From contig JAJZMX010000004.1 of the NCBI GenBank assembly GCA_021848145.1, forward strand, positions 434,001-498,000: a stretch of 64,000 nt of DNA, given 5' to 3'. A program made the translations under genes and the position numbers. The notes beneath the pieces are model-generated. The model made no database searches. It was not told where the DNA came from and saw nothing but the letters and a program-made list of their open reading frames with translations. This document shows positions 8,238 through 17,648 of the stretch, one piece after another (positions within the stretch are counted from its first letter, which is position 1; the number at the start of each line of letters is the position of its first letter). The DNA comes from a bacterium (GTDB lineage: Bacteria > Patescibacteriota > Saccharimonadia > Saccharimonadales > UBA4665).

Positions 8238-9668
8238 TTAATAAAGTTCGAAGACTAAACCCTGGTATCCTTGTAAATTCAGGCTAATTTTATTCTGGCT
8301 AATATTTACATCCGTTTCGTTATTAGAGCTTTGTGTATTAAAAACTTGTTTAATGTTATCGAATGTCTGGTCGATAAGGATTTCAGTTTTTTTCGTGGCT
8401 GGATCATAGTTAGATATTACAAAATAGTCTTTACTATTCGACGAAAAACTCCATGCAATTATCTTATCTTCTAAGCCATTTATTAATTTGTAACTAGAAA
8501 TGTCTGTAGAAAAGATATTTTGAAGGGCAAATAGACGATGGTAATAACCAGAAATTCCAGAATCGACTTCTTGAAATGGTTCACGATTAAGTTGTACTGG
8601 CGTACGAACAGAGAGGCCTTCTGCTTGGCCGTCATATATCATTTTTGACGAAGGAGTAGTCGCTATAATTAATAAGCATAACTGGTGCTTTTCCCAAGGC
8701 ATAGCTGAGGCGGCCCTATCTTCATCATGATTCTCTAAAAAGCGTACTAGCTGTATTTGTTCTTCTAGCTTTAGGTTTAAGTCATGTTTAATTTTATTAA
8801 CGCTATCTTCTTTAAGGAAGTCTAGAAAATCCTTGTCATAACAATAATCAAATCCAAAAGATAACAACTCCTCTTGAGTTTGCCAGTAACTTTCTGCTAT
8901 AAAGATAAAATCAGGGCATTTATCCTTAACTGCTTTAGTTATTTCAGTCCAATATTCAGTTTTTGGATAATAAGCCAGTCGACCCTCCCAGGTCTTAGAA
9001 AATATGCGATTCATTAGTAGCATTGCCATATCGCAACGTACCCCATCCGCAACTTTGCTAATAGAGATCAGCAGATCAATAACCGCACTCCTCAACTCCT
9101 TTGAAAATGCATTCAATTGCAGGACATCACTCCAGGGCTCATATTCGGGGTCTTTGCCTTTGGCATAAATATTTGCTCCTATTTCAATAAATGCCGATGA
9201 ATCATTTAAATCTTGGGGTACGCCCCTAATAAAGTACTCGGGATTAGATTCGGCCCAAGGATGATCAGGAGCAACATGATTAGGTACAAAATCTAGTATT
9301 AACTTCATTCCCCTCTTGTTTATATCTGACCTTACTTTCAACAGATCTTCGTGGCTTCCTATAAGGCTGTTAATATTGTAATCACTAATGCTATATGCCG
9401 ATCCAGCCAAGTCCGTACTAGGATTAAAATCTGGCAGTACAGTCTTCATGTTTTCTATAAAAGCCTGGTCTGAGAGATTTATTTTCAGGGCAACAGAGCT
9501 TCGTTTCCACACTCCCATTAGCCAAACGCTATTAAAGCCTTTTTCTTTTAAGCTATCCCATTCTTCATCAGGTATATTAGATAAATTAATTCCAGTCTTG
9601 TACTTAATGCTCAGCTTATTAAGCCAGATAAGTGTATTGATTTCGTAAATGTTAAGGCTACTACTCAT
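8238..9668 (-). CDS. GH13 alpha-amylase-family glycosidase/transglycosidase
   Basis: The four GH13 signature regions are present: ILDFVPNHV (I), DGVRCDMA with the nucleophile Asp near residue 212 (II), FIAESY with the general acid Glu (III) and LENHDE (IV). I start at ATG 9668, not 9680, because this ATG overlaps the TGA of the upstream peptidase gene in an ATGA arrangement, implying translational coupling. There is no signal peptide, so it is probably cytoplasmic, unlike its partner. The specificity (maltosyl transfer, trehalose-related or amylolytic) cannot be settled. Confidence 0.85.
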   Translation of the reverse strand: MSSSLNIYEINTLIWLNKLSIKYKTGINLSNIPDEEWDSLKEKGFNSVWLMGVWKRSSVALKINLSDQAFIENMKTVLPDFNPSTDLAGSAYSISDYNINSLIGSHEDLLKVRSDINKRGMKLILDFVPNHVAPDHPWAESNPEYFIRGVPQDLNDSSAFIEIGANIYAKGKDPEYEPWSDVLQLNAFSKELRSAVIDLLISISKVADGVRCDMAMLLMNRIFSKTWEGRLAYYPKTEYWTEITKAVKDKCPDFIFIAESYWQTQEELLSFGFDYCYDKDFLDFLKEDSVNKIKHDLNLKLEEQIQLVRFLENHDEDRAASAMPWEKHQLCLLIIATTPSSKMIYDGQAEGLSVRTPVQLNREPFQEVDSGISGYYHRLFALQNIFSTDISSYKLINGLEDKIIAWSFSSNSKDYFVISNYDPATKKTEILIDQTFDNIKQVFNTQSSNNETDVNISQNKISLNLQGYQGLVFELY

Positions 9669-10807
9669 GAGCTTTGCCACGTTACATCAAAACTTTCATT
9701 ATCACTGCCCACAACCGATGGTACTGCCATTGGCTTATTACTACTATTCACCATTTCTATGTTATACGCTGATGAGGTTACTAAATTCTCCATGACCCCT
9801 CCTACTACGGTGGTGGCATTAGAGAACGCAACACTCCCAAAGTCATCAAATGGAATAAGGTTGCCTGACTGGTCAGAAGGATCCTCTTCTATCCATTCTG
9901 CCGAGGATAAGCTTGAGTTATATGCTTCTTTGATTGAAAAAGTGCTTCCATCGGTTGTGTCGGTTATAGATATATTCCATTCGCCAGTTGAAAGTTCGCT
10001 AATCGAAGCTTTAATGGTATCCCCTGGATTAACAGTCATGCTCGTAATGCTAATGGAAGCATTCGGTAACATCTCGTAAAAAGCCTCCGTATACACCTTC
10101 CCACTGGCAGTAACAGTATTGTCAGTCCCAACTTGTATTAAATCGTTTGTTGTGATTCCCCCAATTCCAATCCAAGTAGCATCAGCAGAGGTGGTAGTAC
10201 CATTGCCTGTTGGAGTAGGAGCAACCCATGAACCATTAACAGAAGTATACTTTGCTCCTGAGGCAAAGTACCCTGACCAGTTACTTGAAGTATAGTCTAC
10301 AGATGCCGCTGGCAAACTACTTGAGCTAGTAGAAGTAGAACTACTGGTACCAGAACCCGAGGTACTTCCCGTTGTAGTACTACCTGAAGACGTACTACCA
10401 GAAGAAGTACTACTGCTTGTAGAAGTTGAAGTTGATGGTGGTTGAAGATTTGAAACACTGCTCGAAGGGGAGGTCTTAATTGGAGTTGGTGCTGGGGCTG
10501 GTGCTGGGGCTGGTGCTGGTGCTGGTGCTGGTGCTGGGGCTGGGGCTGGGGCTGGGGCTGGTTTGCTAACTTTATGAGTGGCTGGTTTAGGTTTGGCTTT
10601 TGCCACTTGATGTTTGGCAGTCTTTGGAGGTACTTTAGTAAGTTGTATATTTGTTCTAATTAGGGGGGGCAAAAAGAAGATAAACATTGCCGCCATAAAG
10701 CCAACGATACCAATAACGGGTAAGGTATGCTTCATATAACGAGCGTAAGGTCTGAGCCGTTGAAATAGCACCATTATTGAATTGTCATTTTTGTTTTTGC
10801 TTGACAA
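9665..10807 (-). CDS. G1-family (eqolisin) glutamic endopeptidase, membrane-anchored with Ala-Pro linker
   Basis: The protein has an N-terminal membrane helix (VIGIVGFMAAMFIFFLP), a long Ala-Pro repeat, a Ser/Thr-rich spacer and a C-terminal beta-sandwich of about 200 residues. SNWSGYFA, WIGIGG, LIQVGTD and SAEWIEEDP match scytalidoglutamic peptidase, including the catalytic Gln and Glu. Family members act at acid pH. The start is TTG at 10807; TATAAT ends 4 nt before it, so a slightly later start is possible. The stop overlaps the ATG of the GH13 gene. Confidence 0.85.
   Translation of the reverse strand: MSSKNKNDNSIMVLFQRLRPYARYMKHTLPVIGIVGFMAAMFIFFLPPLIRTNIQLTKVPPKTAKHQVAKAKPKPATHKVSKPAPAPAPAPAPAPAPAPAPAPAPAPTPIKTSPSSSVSNLQPPSTSTSTSSSTSSGSTSSGSTTTGSTSGSGTSSSTSTSSSSLPAASVDYTSSNWSGYFASGAKYTSVNGSWVAPTPTGNGTTTSADATWIGIGGITTNDLIQVGTDNTVTASGKVYTEAFYEMLPNASISITSMTVNPGDTIKASISELSTGEWNISITDTTDGSTFSIKEAYNSSLSSAEWIEEDPSDQSGNLIPFDDFGSVAFSNATTVVGGVMENLVTSSAYNIEMVNSSNKPMAVPSVVGSDNESFDVTWQSS
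10488..10561. repeat. Imperfect GGNGCT hexamer tandem repeat inside the G1 peptidase gene
   Basis: About twelve copies of GGTGCT or GGGGCT run in tandem; read on the minus strand they encode the (Ala-Pro)n linker. Such repeats can vary in length between strains by slippage. Confidence 0.9.
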
Positions 10808-10820
10808 AAATATTATAGCA

Positions 10821-11096
10821 TTACTTTGTGCGAGTCTTAATAAATAGTGCCCTTTCTTTTTCTGTCATACCACCCCAAATTCCATATTTTTCAGCGTTAG
10901 ACAATGCATAATTTAAACAGTTGAGCCTAACAATACATTTGGCACATATGCGTTTAGCTATTGCTATCTCATCGTCTGACTGCTTCTGCTCATTGTGAGG
11001 ATAGAATATGTCTGGATCCATTTTTAGGCACTCTGCCTTCTGTCGCCAATTAGTATCTGATACATAACCAGAATTAAGCTCAGGATTAGTAGGCAT
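10821..11096 (-). CDS. WhiB-like (Wbl) iron-sulfur transcription factor
   Basis: The 91-residue protein has Cys23, Cys51, Cys54 and Cys60 in the C-X27-C-X2-C-X5-C pattern of Wbl proteins, which bind a 4Fe-4S cluster, then the GIWGG turn and a basic C-terminus (KTRTK). I shortened the track ORF: the ATG at 11096 has CATAAT exactly 7 nt upstream, while the longer start would lie inside the upstream gene. Wbl proteins act with the primary sigma factor in Actinobacteria and are otherwise known mainly from their phages, so this gene suggests transfer. It ends a three-gene minus-strand run. Confidence 0.9.
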   Translation of the reverse strand: MPTNPELNSGYVSDTNWRQKAECLKMDPDIFYPHNEQKQSDDEIAIAKRICAKCIVRLNCLNYALSNAEKYGIWGGMTEKERALFIKTRTK

Positions 11097-11097
11097 T

Positions 11098-12393
11098 CTA
11101 TATATTATGAGCCACGAAGGGAATTGTGACAAAGCTCCGAAGAAGCACAAACATACCGATTATCTTCATTATGCTACCATCTAATATGTCAGAATCTCTA
11201 TAAACTTGACTAAAGGAAATCTTTACTTCCCTAGTGCCAATGCGCTCTAGATCGACCCCTAAACCTTTCCTAGCTTGTGCTTTTTCTTCTTTAGAAATTT
11301 TCAAAAAAACCTGCACCAAAGAATTAATCTGGTCCCCGTTGAGCTCAAGATTAACTAACTCTAGTAATTCTATAATCTTTTCATTAATCTCTTCTTGAAT
11401 ATCTTCACTATCTATTCCAATTAATTCATCTATAGTAAATTCAATATCCTCAATCAACTCGGCGGCTTGAAACTTTATATCTGGAGTCAATTCCTCAAGA
11501 GCTAAAATTATATCTATAACTGATGTAAGATCTTGGTTATCTGTAATTTGGTCTTTGTCTTTATTGCCCAACATGTCTGCCTCAATCCTGATTAGATCTG
11601 CACTGAATAAATCAATTACACCCGTTTCCTCTTTTACTCCCTTGGGAGTCGAAAGTGAATCATATATACCTGTGTCAACCTCATCTTCTAATGTTTCATG
11701 AAACGTAACTTCTTCTTCGACAATTATGGGTTCTGCTAAGGCTTCAATACTAACCTCCTGCTCTTCCATTAGTGATGCTGGTGAACTATTAGTATCATCG
11801 CTAGGTGTATCAAAATTATTTTCTATAAAAATAGCTGCACCTATTTCTTGCTGCAGATGATCGTCTTCTGGAGTAGAAGCTATGCGGGTTTCCAATAATC
11901 TATCTTGAGCCATTGCGGGCTTTATTGTACTTTTGTAGTTTTCTAGAGCTTGTACGCTCGACTCATCAACTATACGGCTCAAAGGCGATTCGCTAGTAGA
12001 ATTTAAAACCGGGTCTAAAGTGGCAGGTTCAGCTAACTCAAATTCTGAGGGATCTATAGTAAGCTTTCTTCTTTCTTCCGCAACTAATATTTTGTTAATT
12101 AAGCTTTCACGCTCAATCTCCACATCAACAGATATTTTATTCGGCTCAATAGTAGAGATTGTCCTAGAAGCTGCCGTATTGGGTTCTTCGCTGTCTAGTA
12201 TTTCTACTTTACTATTGTTTATCTCAATTTCCTGACGCATTTCTTCACTTCCTAGTGAATATGCTTCTAAGATTACTTGGGCCTGTTCCATCGGCAATCC
12301 ACTAAGAAAAGGGCAACGTCGTATGGCTTCTAAAGACGATGTTGCACGTTCCACTTCGCCACTTGGCAATGTGTACTTGTATTCATTTTCCAT
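11098..12393 (-). CDS. Hypothetical acidic protein, 431 aa
   Basis: I recognise no family. The N-terminal part (SGLPMEQAQVILEAY) looks like a small helical domain; the middle of about 200 residues is rich in Glu, Asp, Ser and Thr and likely disordered; residues about 280-390 are helical with many ILELVNLEL-type heptads. The C-terminus has a short hydrophobic stretch (IIGMFVLLRSFVTIPFV) that may touch the membrane. It lies 6 bp after the 89-residue gene and directly before the WhiB-like gene, so it may belong to the same regulon. Confidence 0.6.
   Translation of the reverse strand: MENEYKYTLPSGEVERATSSLEAIRRCPFLSGLPMEQAQVILEAYSLGSEEMRQEIEINNSKVEILDSEEPNTAASRTISTIEPNKISVDVEIERESLINKILVAEERRKLTIDPSEFELAEPATLDPVLNSTSESPLSRIVDESSVQALENYKSTIKPAMAQDRLLETRIASTPEDDHLQQEIGAAIFIENNFDTPSDDTNSSPASLMEEQEVSIEALAEPIIVEEEVTFHETLEDEVDTGIYDSLSTPKGVKEETGVIDLFSADLIRIEADMLGNKDKDQITDNQDLTSVIDIILALEELTPDIKFQAAELIEDIEFTIDELIGIDSEDIQEEINEKIIELLELVNLELNGDQINSLVQVFLKISKEEKAQARKGLGVDLERIGTREVKISFSQVYRDSDILDGSIMKIIGMFVLLRSFVTIPFVAHNI
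11104..11109 (-). promoter_or_regulatory. -10 box of whiB-like gene (leaderless, internal to operon)
   Basis: CATAAT on the minus strand is followed by ATATAGA and the ATG. It lies in the last codons of the upstream gene, giving the Wbl gene its own promoter. Confidence 0.5.
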
Positions 12394-12399
12394 TGTTAA

Positions 12400-12669
12400 T
12401 TAATTATCTGCTTGCCCAGCTTCTGTTCCACTAAAAAACTTCTGCTCTATTTGCTGACTAATAATAAGGATGCTTGGATCATTATCAGGCAATGTTTCGA
12501 GATGCCTAAGTACGGGGAGTGCAAATTGCCTGCACTTAGGATTATCTAGAAAATCTTCACAGAGAGTATTGTCTATTGGATTTGGCTTTCCGATAAGATG
12601 ATCTAAATTCAATAGCCGCAAATACCTAATGCCTTCCTTTTCTTGCCCGCCCTTTTCTATTTCAGCCAT
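12400..12669 (-). CDS. Hypothetical protein, 89 aa
   Basis: This small soluble protein (MAEIEKGGQEKEGIRYLRL...) has two cysteines (NTLCEDF, NPKCRQF) eight residues apart and no membrane segment. A TAAAAT box ends 7 nt before the ATG, so it is the leaderless first gene of the run that leads to the 431-residue protein and WhiB. No function can be assigned. Confidence 0.6.
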   Translation of the reverse strand: MAEIEKGGQEKEGIRYLRLLNLDHLIGKPNPIDNTLCEDFLDNPKCRQFALPVLRHLETLPDNDPSILIISQQIEQKFFSGTEAGQADN

Positions 12670-12676
12670 TTTATTA

Positions 12677-12682
12677 ATTTTA
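12677..12682 (-). promoter_or_regulatory. -10 box of the 12669-10821 gene run
   Basis: TAAAAT on the minus strand is followed by TAATAAA and ATG (7 nt). Confidence 0.45.
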
Positions 12683-12768
12683 CCACTAAATTTCGACTAA
12701 TCAGAACAACAACTCTTTGGTCTTATTGGGCATCAGGGATCTTATGTGATTGACTTATCGATCACTAA

Positions 12769-13059
12769 TTAAGCTGCAAAACCTCTTTCAGATACATAAT
12801 GGTCGTTTCTTAGCATGAAACCCCTCATTAACTTATTGTCCATAAATTTTTCAACGATACCTTTTGTGTTTTCCTGCTTACCACCATTAAGCGCTATGCC
12901 TCTGAATCCTTTAGATAACTGACCGACAAAATCCATTCTCTTCTACATTTTTATTCTTTCGGCTAATGCTTTAATTGAGTATTCTTAAACATTTTTGGCT
13001 TCACTATCTGAAAATCCCGAATCATGCTGAACTTGTTTTATTAACCAAAGCTCACCCAT
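12769..13059 (-). pseudogene. Decayed 96-codon reading frame with two in-frame stops
   Basis: The roughly 510-bp gap between 12669 and 13184 holds one reading frame that starts at ATG 13059 (MGELWLIKQVQHDSGFSD), meets TAA after 24 codons and TAG after a further 14, and then stays open for 56 codons (RMDFVGQLSKGFRGIALN... ending VSERGFAA) to a TAA. All parts are in the same phase, and the amino acid composition of each part looks protein-like, so a small gene inactivated by point mutations is the simplest reading. I do not recognise the family. Confidence 0.5.
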
Positions 13060-13183
13060 GGTACTTTCTACTTAACACACTAGATTAACCAACTAGTGTA
13101 ATTAGGTACATTCATTAATCCTACATACGACTAGAAATATTACACTAGCGCAGTCTCAGGTTTTATTGATAGATTTATAAATA

Positions 13184-15379
13184 ATGGCAAGACGATTATT
13201 TAATGTTGGCGGAAAGTTAAACTTTTATGAGCAATTTTTTCCGGCTCGGCCAAGACGACTTTGGTCACGTGCCCGGAAGTTTGTATCTAACCCTATAAGC
13301 ACACATCAATTTGGGGCAGCAACTTCTCGGAATAAAAACTACATTTCTTGGCTTGAAAGAGAGTCGATGCTTTTTGGAGCGAATAAAATAGCCAAGAAAT
13401 ACTCGGCTCAAGGTAGTATGTGGCAACGGCCGTTTGCCAGACCAAGACCAAGAACGGCCGTCAAGATGGCCTCCGTTTGGTACACCGCTTACGCACCTTC
13501 GCTTGTAACAAGGAATGGTGAATCAATCTTGGCAACACTTGGAGATGATAAACTCTGGGATTCATTCCAACAGATAGGAATTGACGCGGTTCACACTGGG
13601 CCCGTTAAGCTCGCGGGTGGCATAAAAGGATGGAAGCAAACTCCAAGCATTGACGGTCACTTTGACAGAATAAGTACTAAAATCGATACGATTTTTGGCA
13701 CTGAAACGGAATTTAAGAAAATGAGTGATACGGCTAGTAGACATAACGGGATTGTCATTGATGACATCATCCCTGGCCATACTGGAAAAGGTTTTGATTT
13801 CCGCCTCGCAGAAATGGGTCATGGTGAATACCCGGGCATATACCACATGGTGGAGATAGCACCAGAGGACTGGAACATATTACCAGAAGTACCCAAAGGT
13901 CAAGATTCAGTGAATCTATCCCCGGAAGCGGAAGAACAGCTAAAGTCCAAGGGTTACATAATAGGTAGGCTTCAAAGGGTAATATTCTATGAGCCTAAAA
14001 TAAAAGAAACTAACTGGAGCGCTACCGAAGAAGTTAGAGGAGTTGACGGAAAAGTTAGGCGCTGGGTTTATTTACACTACTTCAAAGATGGACAACCTTC
14101 CATTAATTGGCTTGACCCGTCCTTCGCTGGGATGAAACTCGTTATAGGGGATGCCTTGCACTCACTTGGAGATTTAGGTTCTAATGCCCTGAGGCTTGAC
14201 GCCAATGGCTTTTTAGGTGTAGAAAAATCAAGCGAAGATTTACCTGCATGGAGCGAGGGTCATCCCTTGAGTGAAGCGGCAAATTTACTAATCTCCGGAA
14301 TGGTCAGAAAAGTTGGCGGCTTCACATTTCAGGAGCTCAACTTATCTATAGACGATATAAAAATTATGAGCCAAGCAGGTGCCGACCTGTCTTATGACTT
14401 CATTAACAGACCCGCCTATCACCATGCTTTGGTTAAAGGAGATACAGAATTTCTGAGATTAATGTTGCGCTCAGCCCATGAGTTAGGGGTTGACCAAGCC
14501 TCTTTAGTGCATGCCTTACAAAACCATGACGAACTGACCTTTGAGCTAGTCCATCTTTGGACTGTTCATAAAGATGACGAATATGTTTTTAGAGGCGACA
14601 AGATTACAGGCCTTGATCTAAGAAAACTGATCAGAAGCGAGCTCGAAACAGCGCTCACTGGCGATACTGCACCATATAATTTAACGTTCACCACAAACGG
14701 CATTGCTTGCACGACCACTAGTGTAATAACGGCAGTATTGGGCTACCGAGACTTAGAGAAGTTAAGACAAGAAGATATTGAAGTTATTAAAAATGTCCAC
14801 TTGCTTCTGGCAAAATTCAACGCCTGGCAACCAGGAGTCTTCGCTTTGTCAGGTTGGGATTTATGCGGAGCTTTAACTCTAGACAGAACAAGCGTAAAGG
14901 ATCTACTAGAAAGCGGCGATACACGCTGGATTAACAGAGGCGGCTATGACCTAATGGGGTTTAACCCGGACGCTAAACTAAGCAGTGCCGGCATACCATT
15001 AGCACGTAGCTTATATGGCTCACTCAATAAGCAGCTAGAAGATAGTGATTCTTTTGCTTCGCAGTTGATGCACATTATTGAAGTAAGAAAAAACTATGGA
15101 ATAGATACAGCAAGACAAATCGATATTCCTGAAGTATCAAATAAAAGCCTATTAGTAATGGTGCATAAACTAGAAGATAGCGACAACTTACAACTAACAG
15201 TATTGAATTTCTGTGGGGAGTATATTTCTGGAAGTATAAATTCAGAGCATTTAATACCTGGCTCTATAGTTTTAGACATGTCAACAAATCAACAACTAGC
15301 CATTATTGACGACCTTAATACATTTTCGCTTGCCCTTATGCCCTATCAGGGACTATCACTGCTGGTCACTTTCCCCTAA
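13184..15379 (+). CDS. Large GH13-like glucan-active enzyme (trehalose synthase-like)
   Basis: The 731-residue protein carries divergent but complete GH13 regions: [13 protein letters not shown] (I), ALRLDANGF with the nucleophile near residue 337 (II), FTFQELN with the acid Glu near 383 (III) and LQNHDE near 448 (IV). An Arg-rich N-terminus of about 90 residues is unusual and has no signal peptide; a C-terminal beta domain follows the barrel. Overall it resembles maltose alpha-glucosyltransferases (TreS) more than amylases, but specificity is uncertain. A TAGATT box 8 nt upstream fits a short or absent leader. Its 3' end overlaps the convergent receiver gene by 24 bp. Confidence 0.75.
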   Translation: MARRLFNVGGKLNFYEQFFPARPRRLWSRARKFVSNPISTHQFGAATSRNKNYISWLERESMLFGANKIAKKYSAQGSMWQRPFARPRPRTAVKMASVWYTAYAPSLVTRNGESILATLGDDKLWDSFQQIGIDAVHTGPVKLAGGIKGWKQTPSIDGHFDRISTKIDTIFGTETEFKKMSDTASRHNGIVIDDIIPGHTGKGFDFRLAEMGHGEYPGIYHMVEIAPEDWNILPEVPKGQDSVNLSPEAEEQLKSKGYIIGRLQRVIFYEPKIKETNWSATEEVRGVDGKVRRWVYLHYFKDGQPSINWLDPSFAGMKLVIGDALHSLGDLGSNALRLDANGFLGVEKSSEDLPAWSEGHPLSEAANLLISGMVRKVGGFTFQELNLSIDDIKIMSQAGADLSYDFINRPAYHHALVKGDTEFLRLMLRSAHELGVDQASLVHALQNHDELTFELVHLWTVHKDDEYVFRGDKITGLDLRKLIRSELETALTGDTAPYNLTFTTNGIACTTTSVITAVLGYRDLEKLRQEDIEVIKNVHLLLAKFNAWQPGVFALSGWDLCGALTLDRTSVKDLLESGDTRWINRGGYDLMGFNPDAKLSSAGIPLARSLYGSLNKQLEDSDSFASQLMHIIEVRKNYGIDTARQIDIPEVSNKSLLVMVHKLEDSDNLQLTVLNFCGEYISGSINSEHLIPGSIVLDMSTNQQLAIIDDLNTFSLALMPYQGLSLLVTFP

Positions 15380-15817
15380 CGGAGTTGTTCTTTGATCTTC
15401 TTTTGTTTCAAGTAGAACATCCTCCTTTTGGTCAGCCGGTTTTAAGATGTTGTCAACCAACTGATCTAATTGGTTGTCAGATAAATTGGCTTTAACAGCA
15501 TAGCCTTCTATGCCCATGCCTCTCAATCCTGCTGGTGCATCAGCTTCATTTAAGTTAGAAATTATAAATACTGGAATATTACGCCCCCAATCGTTCTTGC
15601 GCATGGTCTCTAAAATTTGGTCACCAGCAATTTTAGGCACCATAAGGTCAAGTAGAACTAAATCCGGTAACTCATTCTGGATAATATTTAGGGCCGCTAC
15701 GCCATCATATGCCGTCATACACTTATAACCAAGTAGCTCTAGTCTTGTCTTATATATATCCGCTAAACTAACATTATCTTCTACGATTACTATTTTCTGT
15801 TGTCTAGATTGATCCAT
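15356..15817 (-). CDS. Single-domain response regulator (CheY-like receiver)
   Basis: A receiver domain spans about residues 8-125: acidic pocket VEDN, phospho-acceptor Asp in LVLLDLMVP, the Ser/Thr switch in FIISN and the conserved Lys in YAVKAN. The C-terminal 30 residues ([15 protein letters not shown]...) are charged and contain no output domain. No histidine kinase is adjacent. It could act by protein-protein contact or in a phosphorelay. Confidence 0.9.
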   Translation of the reverse strand: MDQSRQQKIVIVEDNVSLADIYKTRLELLGYKCMTAYDGVAALNIIQNELPDLVLLDLMVPKIAGDQILETMRKNDWGRNIPVFIISNLNEADAPAGLRGMGIEGYAVKANLSDNQLDQLVDNILKPADQKEDVLLETKEDQRTTPLGESDQQ

Positions 15818-15909
15818 AACAATATTTAACCATAACTATTTAAATGCTGCCTACATTTAATACGACCTTTTACATGCATTAAACGCCGGTAAAGTACTAC
15901 TAAAATCAC

Positions 15910-16542
15910 TCATGATGATGAATTTTTATTTTTTAGTCTTGGCTTAATTAAATGTTTGTACGCTAGACGCCCGCCAACTATAAGCACAAATGCAACCGTA
16001 ATATACAAGTCAAAGTGTATAAATGTGTTTAAGTGACTACCTCCGTAGTAGCCAATTAAAGACCAAAAAGCTATCCATACAGCTGCACCAATTAAGTTAA
16101 AGGTAATGAACTTTACCCAGCGCATTTCACTAATTCCAGCAATAATGCCATTCAATTGTCTCAATCCATCAATGAATCGAGCTATAGCGACAATTTTACC
16201 GCCATGACTATTAAAGTAGTGCTCCGCCTTATCTAGTCTTTCTTTATTTAAAAGAACATACTTACCAAATCGTTCAACTAAAGGCCTACCTCCATAATTA
16301 CCTATAGCAAAACCAACATTGTCTCCGGCTACTGCAGCAATAAAACCAAACAGGGCAACAAGCAATATATTAAGTTGACCCAAACCAGCATAAAAAGCCG
16401 CCGCAATTAATACAGTCTCCCCGGGGACAAGTGCCCCAAAGTCCTCTAAAAATAGTAATCCAGCCACTGCGAAATACCCATAATGGTCAATGATTGGTGC
16501 TAGGGCCTGTATGTAGCTTGGAGCATTATGTAATTGATGCAT
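15910..16542 (-). CDS. DedA-family membrane protein
   Basis: The 210-residue integral membrane protein has the DedA core: FLEDFGALVPGETVLIAAAF, GDNVGFAIGNYGGRP and ARFIDGLRQLNGIIAG, the last holding the conserved Arg-containing re-entrant motif. Some DedA proteins recycle undecaprenyl phosphate or move phospholipids across the membrane. It precedes the phosphoesterase gene's 3' end by 22 bp on the same strand, but co-function is not shown. Confidence 0.9.
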   Translation of the reverse strand: MHQLHNAPSYIQALAPIIDHYGYFAVAGLLFLEDFGALVPGETVLIAAAFYAGLGQLNILLVALFGFIAAVAGDNVGFAIGNYGGRPLVERFGKYVLLNKERLDKAEHYFNSHGGKIVAIARFIDGLRQLNGIIAGISEMRWVKFITFNLIGAAVWIAFWSLIGYYGGSHLNTFIHFDLYITVAFVLIVGGRLAYKHLIKPRLKNKNSSS

Positions 16543-16564
16543 TCTAGTTTATTTTAACAAGCTG

Positions 16565-17578
16565 CTAGTTAATAAAACTTGTCATTATTGGGGCATTGGC
16601 ATCATTGGAGTTTAATGGCCTTAATCCCCACAACTGTTCAATAGTGTGAAGAAGAGAATAGTGGTTATAGGGAGCGCTCGACTTATACCCCTTTTTAGCA
16701 GCTGACCCAGCAAATATAGCAGGCACTACATTATTGCCAACATAGCCCTCGTCCCATGTAATTACTAATAACGAACGTTGGCTTTGGAATGCTTTAGAAT
16801 TGAGAATCATAGGTACATATTTAGCAAGCCAGGCGTCACCCACGGCAACAGAACAACTATGCATATCATTACAAAGGTTAGGTGTTATAAAAGCATAATT
16901 TGGTGTTGTTGATATTGACTTTAGATCGCTGCTTAGCTGAGAAAATGGCACAATATGGCTATTGCATAGCGAGCTGTTATTGACTATATCTTTGTAATAA
17001 AGAAATGGTACGTGCTTTGTAGCAAAATCACTTCCACTGTTCAACATGTAACAAGGGGACGGCATACTCTCGGCATAGGCCTTCCAGGTACGTCCACTCG
17101 CTTGTATCTCATCAGCTATGTTTAAGACATTAACTATACAACCGGCACCGGGAGGATTGCAGTCCGTGGTAATCCCATCGGTTGAGCCGCTCGTAAGAGC
17201 AAGATAATTAGGCAAACTTGGATGTGTGACACCCGAGTAATTACTAGCAAAAGCATAAGTATTGATTAAACTGTTGATATATGGGGCCTGACTGTTACCG
17301 ACAATAGTATCAGAAGGCTTATTCTCATCGACAATTATAAATATATGGCTTATAGCTGTTGAATTGGTCTTTTTTTCTGTTGGCTTAGAGTTTATTGAGG
17401 ATTCAGTTATGGTGCTTTGGTGTATTGTTTTATTTGAGCCATGATTAGAGATATAAAGGTAAGAAGCTCCTCCAACCAATAAAGCAGCGATTATGGCTAG
17501 ACTGATCTCTTTCCAAATTTTAGTCACTTTAAAAATATATCTACCATAGCTTAATAAATGCTGTTTATTATTTGACAT
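16565..17578 (-). CDS. Secreted/anchored phosphoesterase (acid phosphatase/phospholipase C superfamily)
   Basis: After an N-terminal membrane helix (ISLAIIAALLVGGASYLYI) comes an alkaline-phosphatase-fold domain with HIFIIVDENKPSDTI, GVTHPSLPNYLALTSG, LCNDMHSC, VITWDEG and SAPYNHYSLLHTIEQ, the metal-site pattern of AcpA-type phosphoesterases. I use the ATG at 17578 rather than 17695 because the longer form would overlap the divergent protease gene and begin inside its promoter. Six cysteines suggest extracytoplasmic disulfides. A role in phosphate scavenging is plausible. Confidence 0.8.
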   Translation of the reverse strand: MSNNKQHLLSYGRYIFKVTKIWKEISLAIIAALLVGGASYLYISNHGSNKTIHQSTITESSINSKPTEKKTNSTAISHIFIIVDENKPSDTIVGNSQAPYINSLINTYAFASNYSGVTHPSLPNYLALTSGSTDGITTDCNPPGAGCIVNVLNIADEIQASGRTWKAYAESMPSPCYMLNSGSDFATKHVPFLYYKDIVNNSSLCNSHIVPFSQLSSDLKSISTTPNYAFITPNLCNDMHSCSVAVGDAWLAKYVPMILNSKAFQSQRSLLVITWDEGYVGNNVVPAIFAGSAAKKGYKSSAPYNHYSLLHTIEQLWGLRPLNSNDANAPIMTSFIN

Positions 17579-17648
17579 CTTGGTATATACCTTAAATCCA
17601 ATCTTATATATTAGAGATAATGTTATGAATATATTATTGTAAGTAGAT

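Noticed and set aside
13066-13110. ACACTAG/CTAGTGT inverted repeat upstream of the large GH13 gene
   Set aside because: A 7-bp-arm repeat is present, but it lies about 80 bp from the start codon, has no partner regulator and no second copy, so I do not call an operator.
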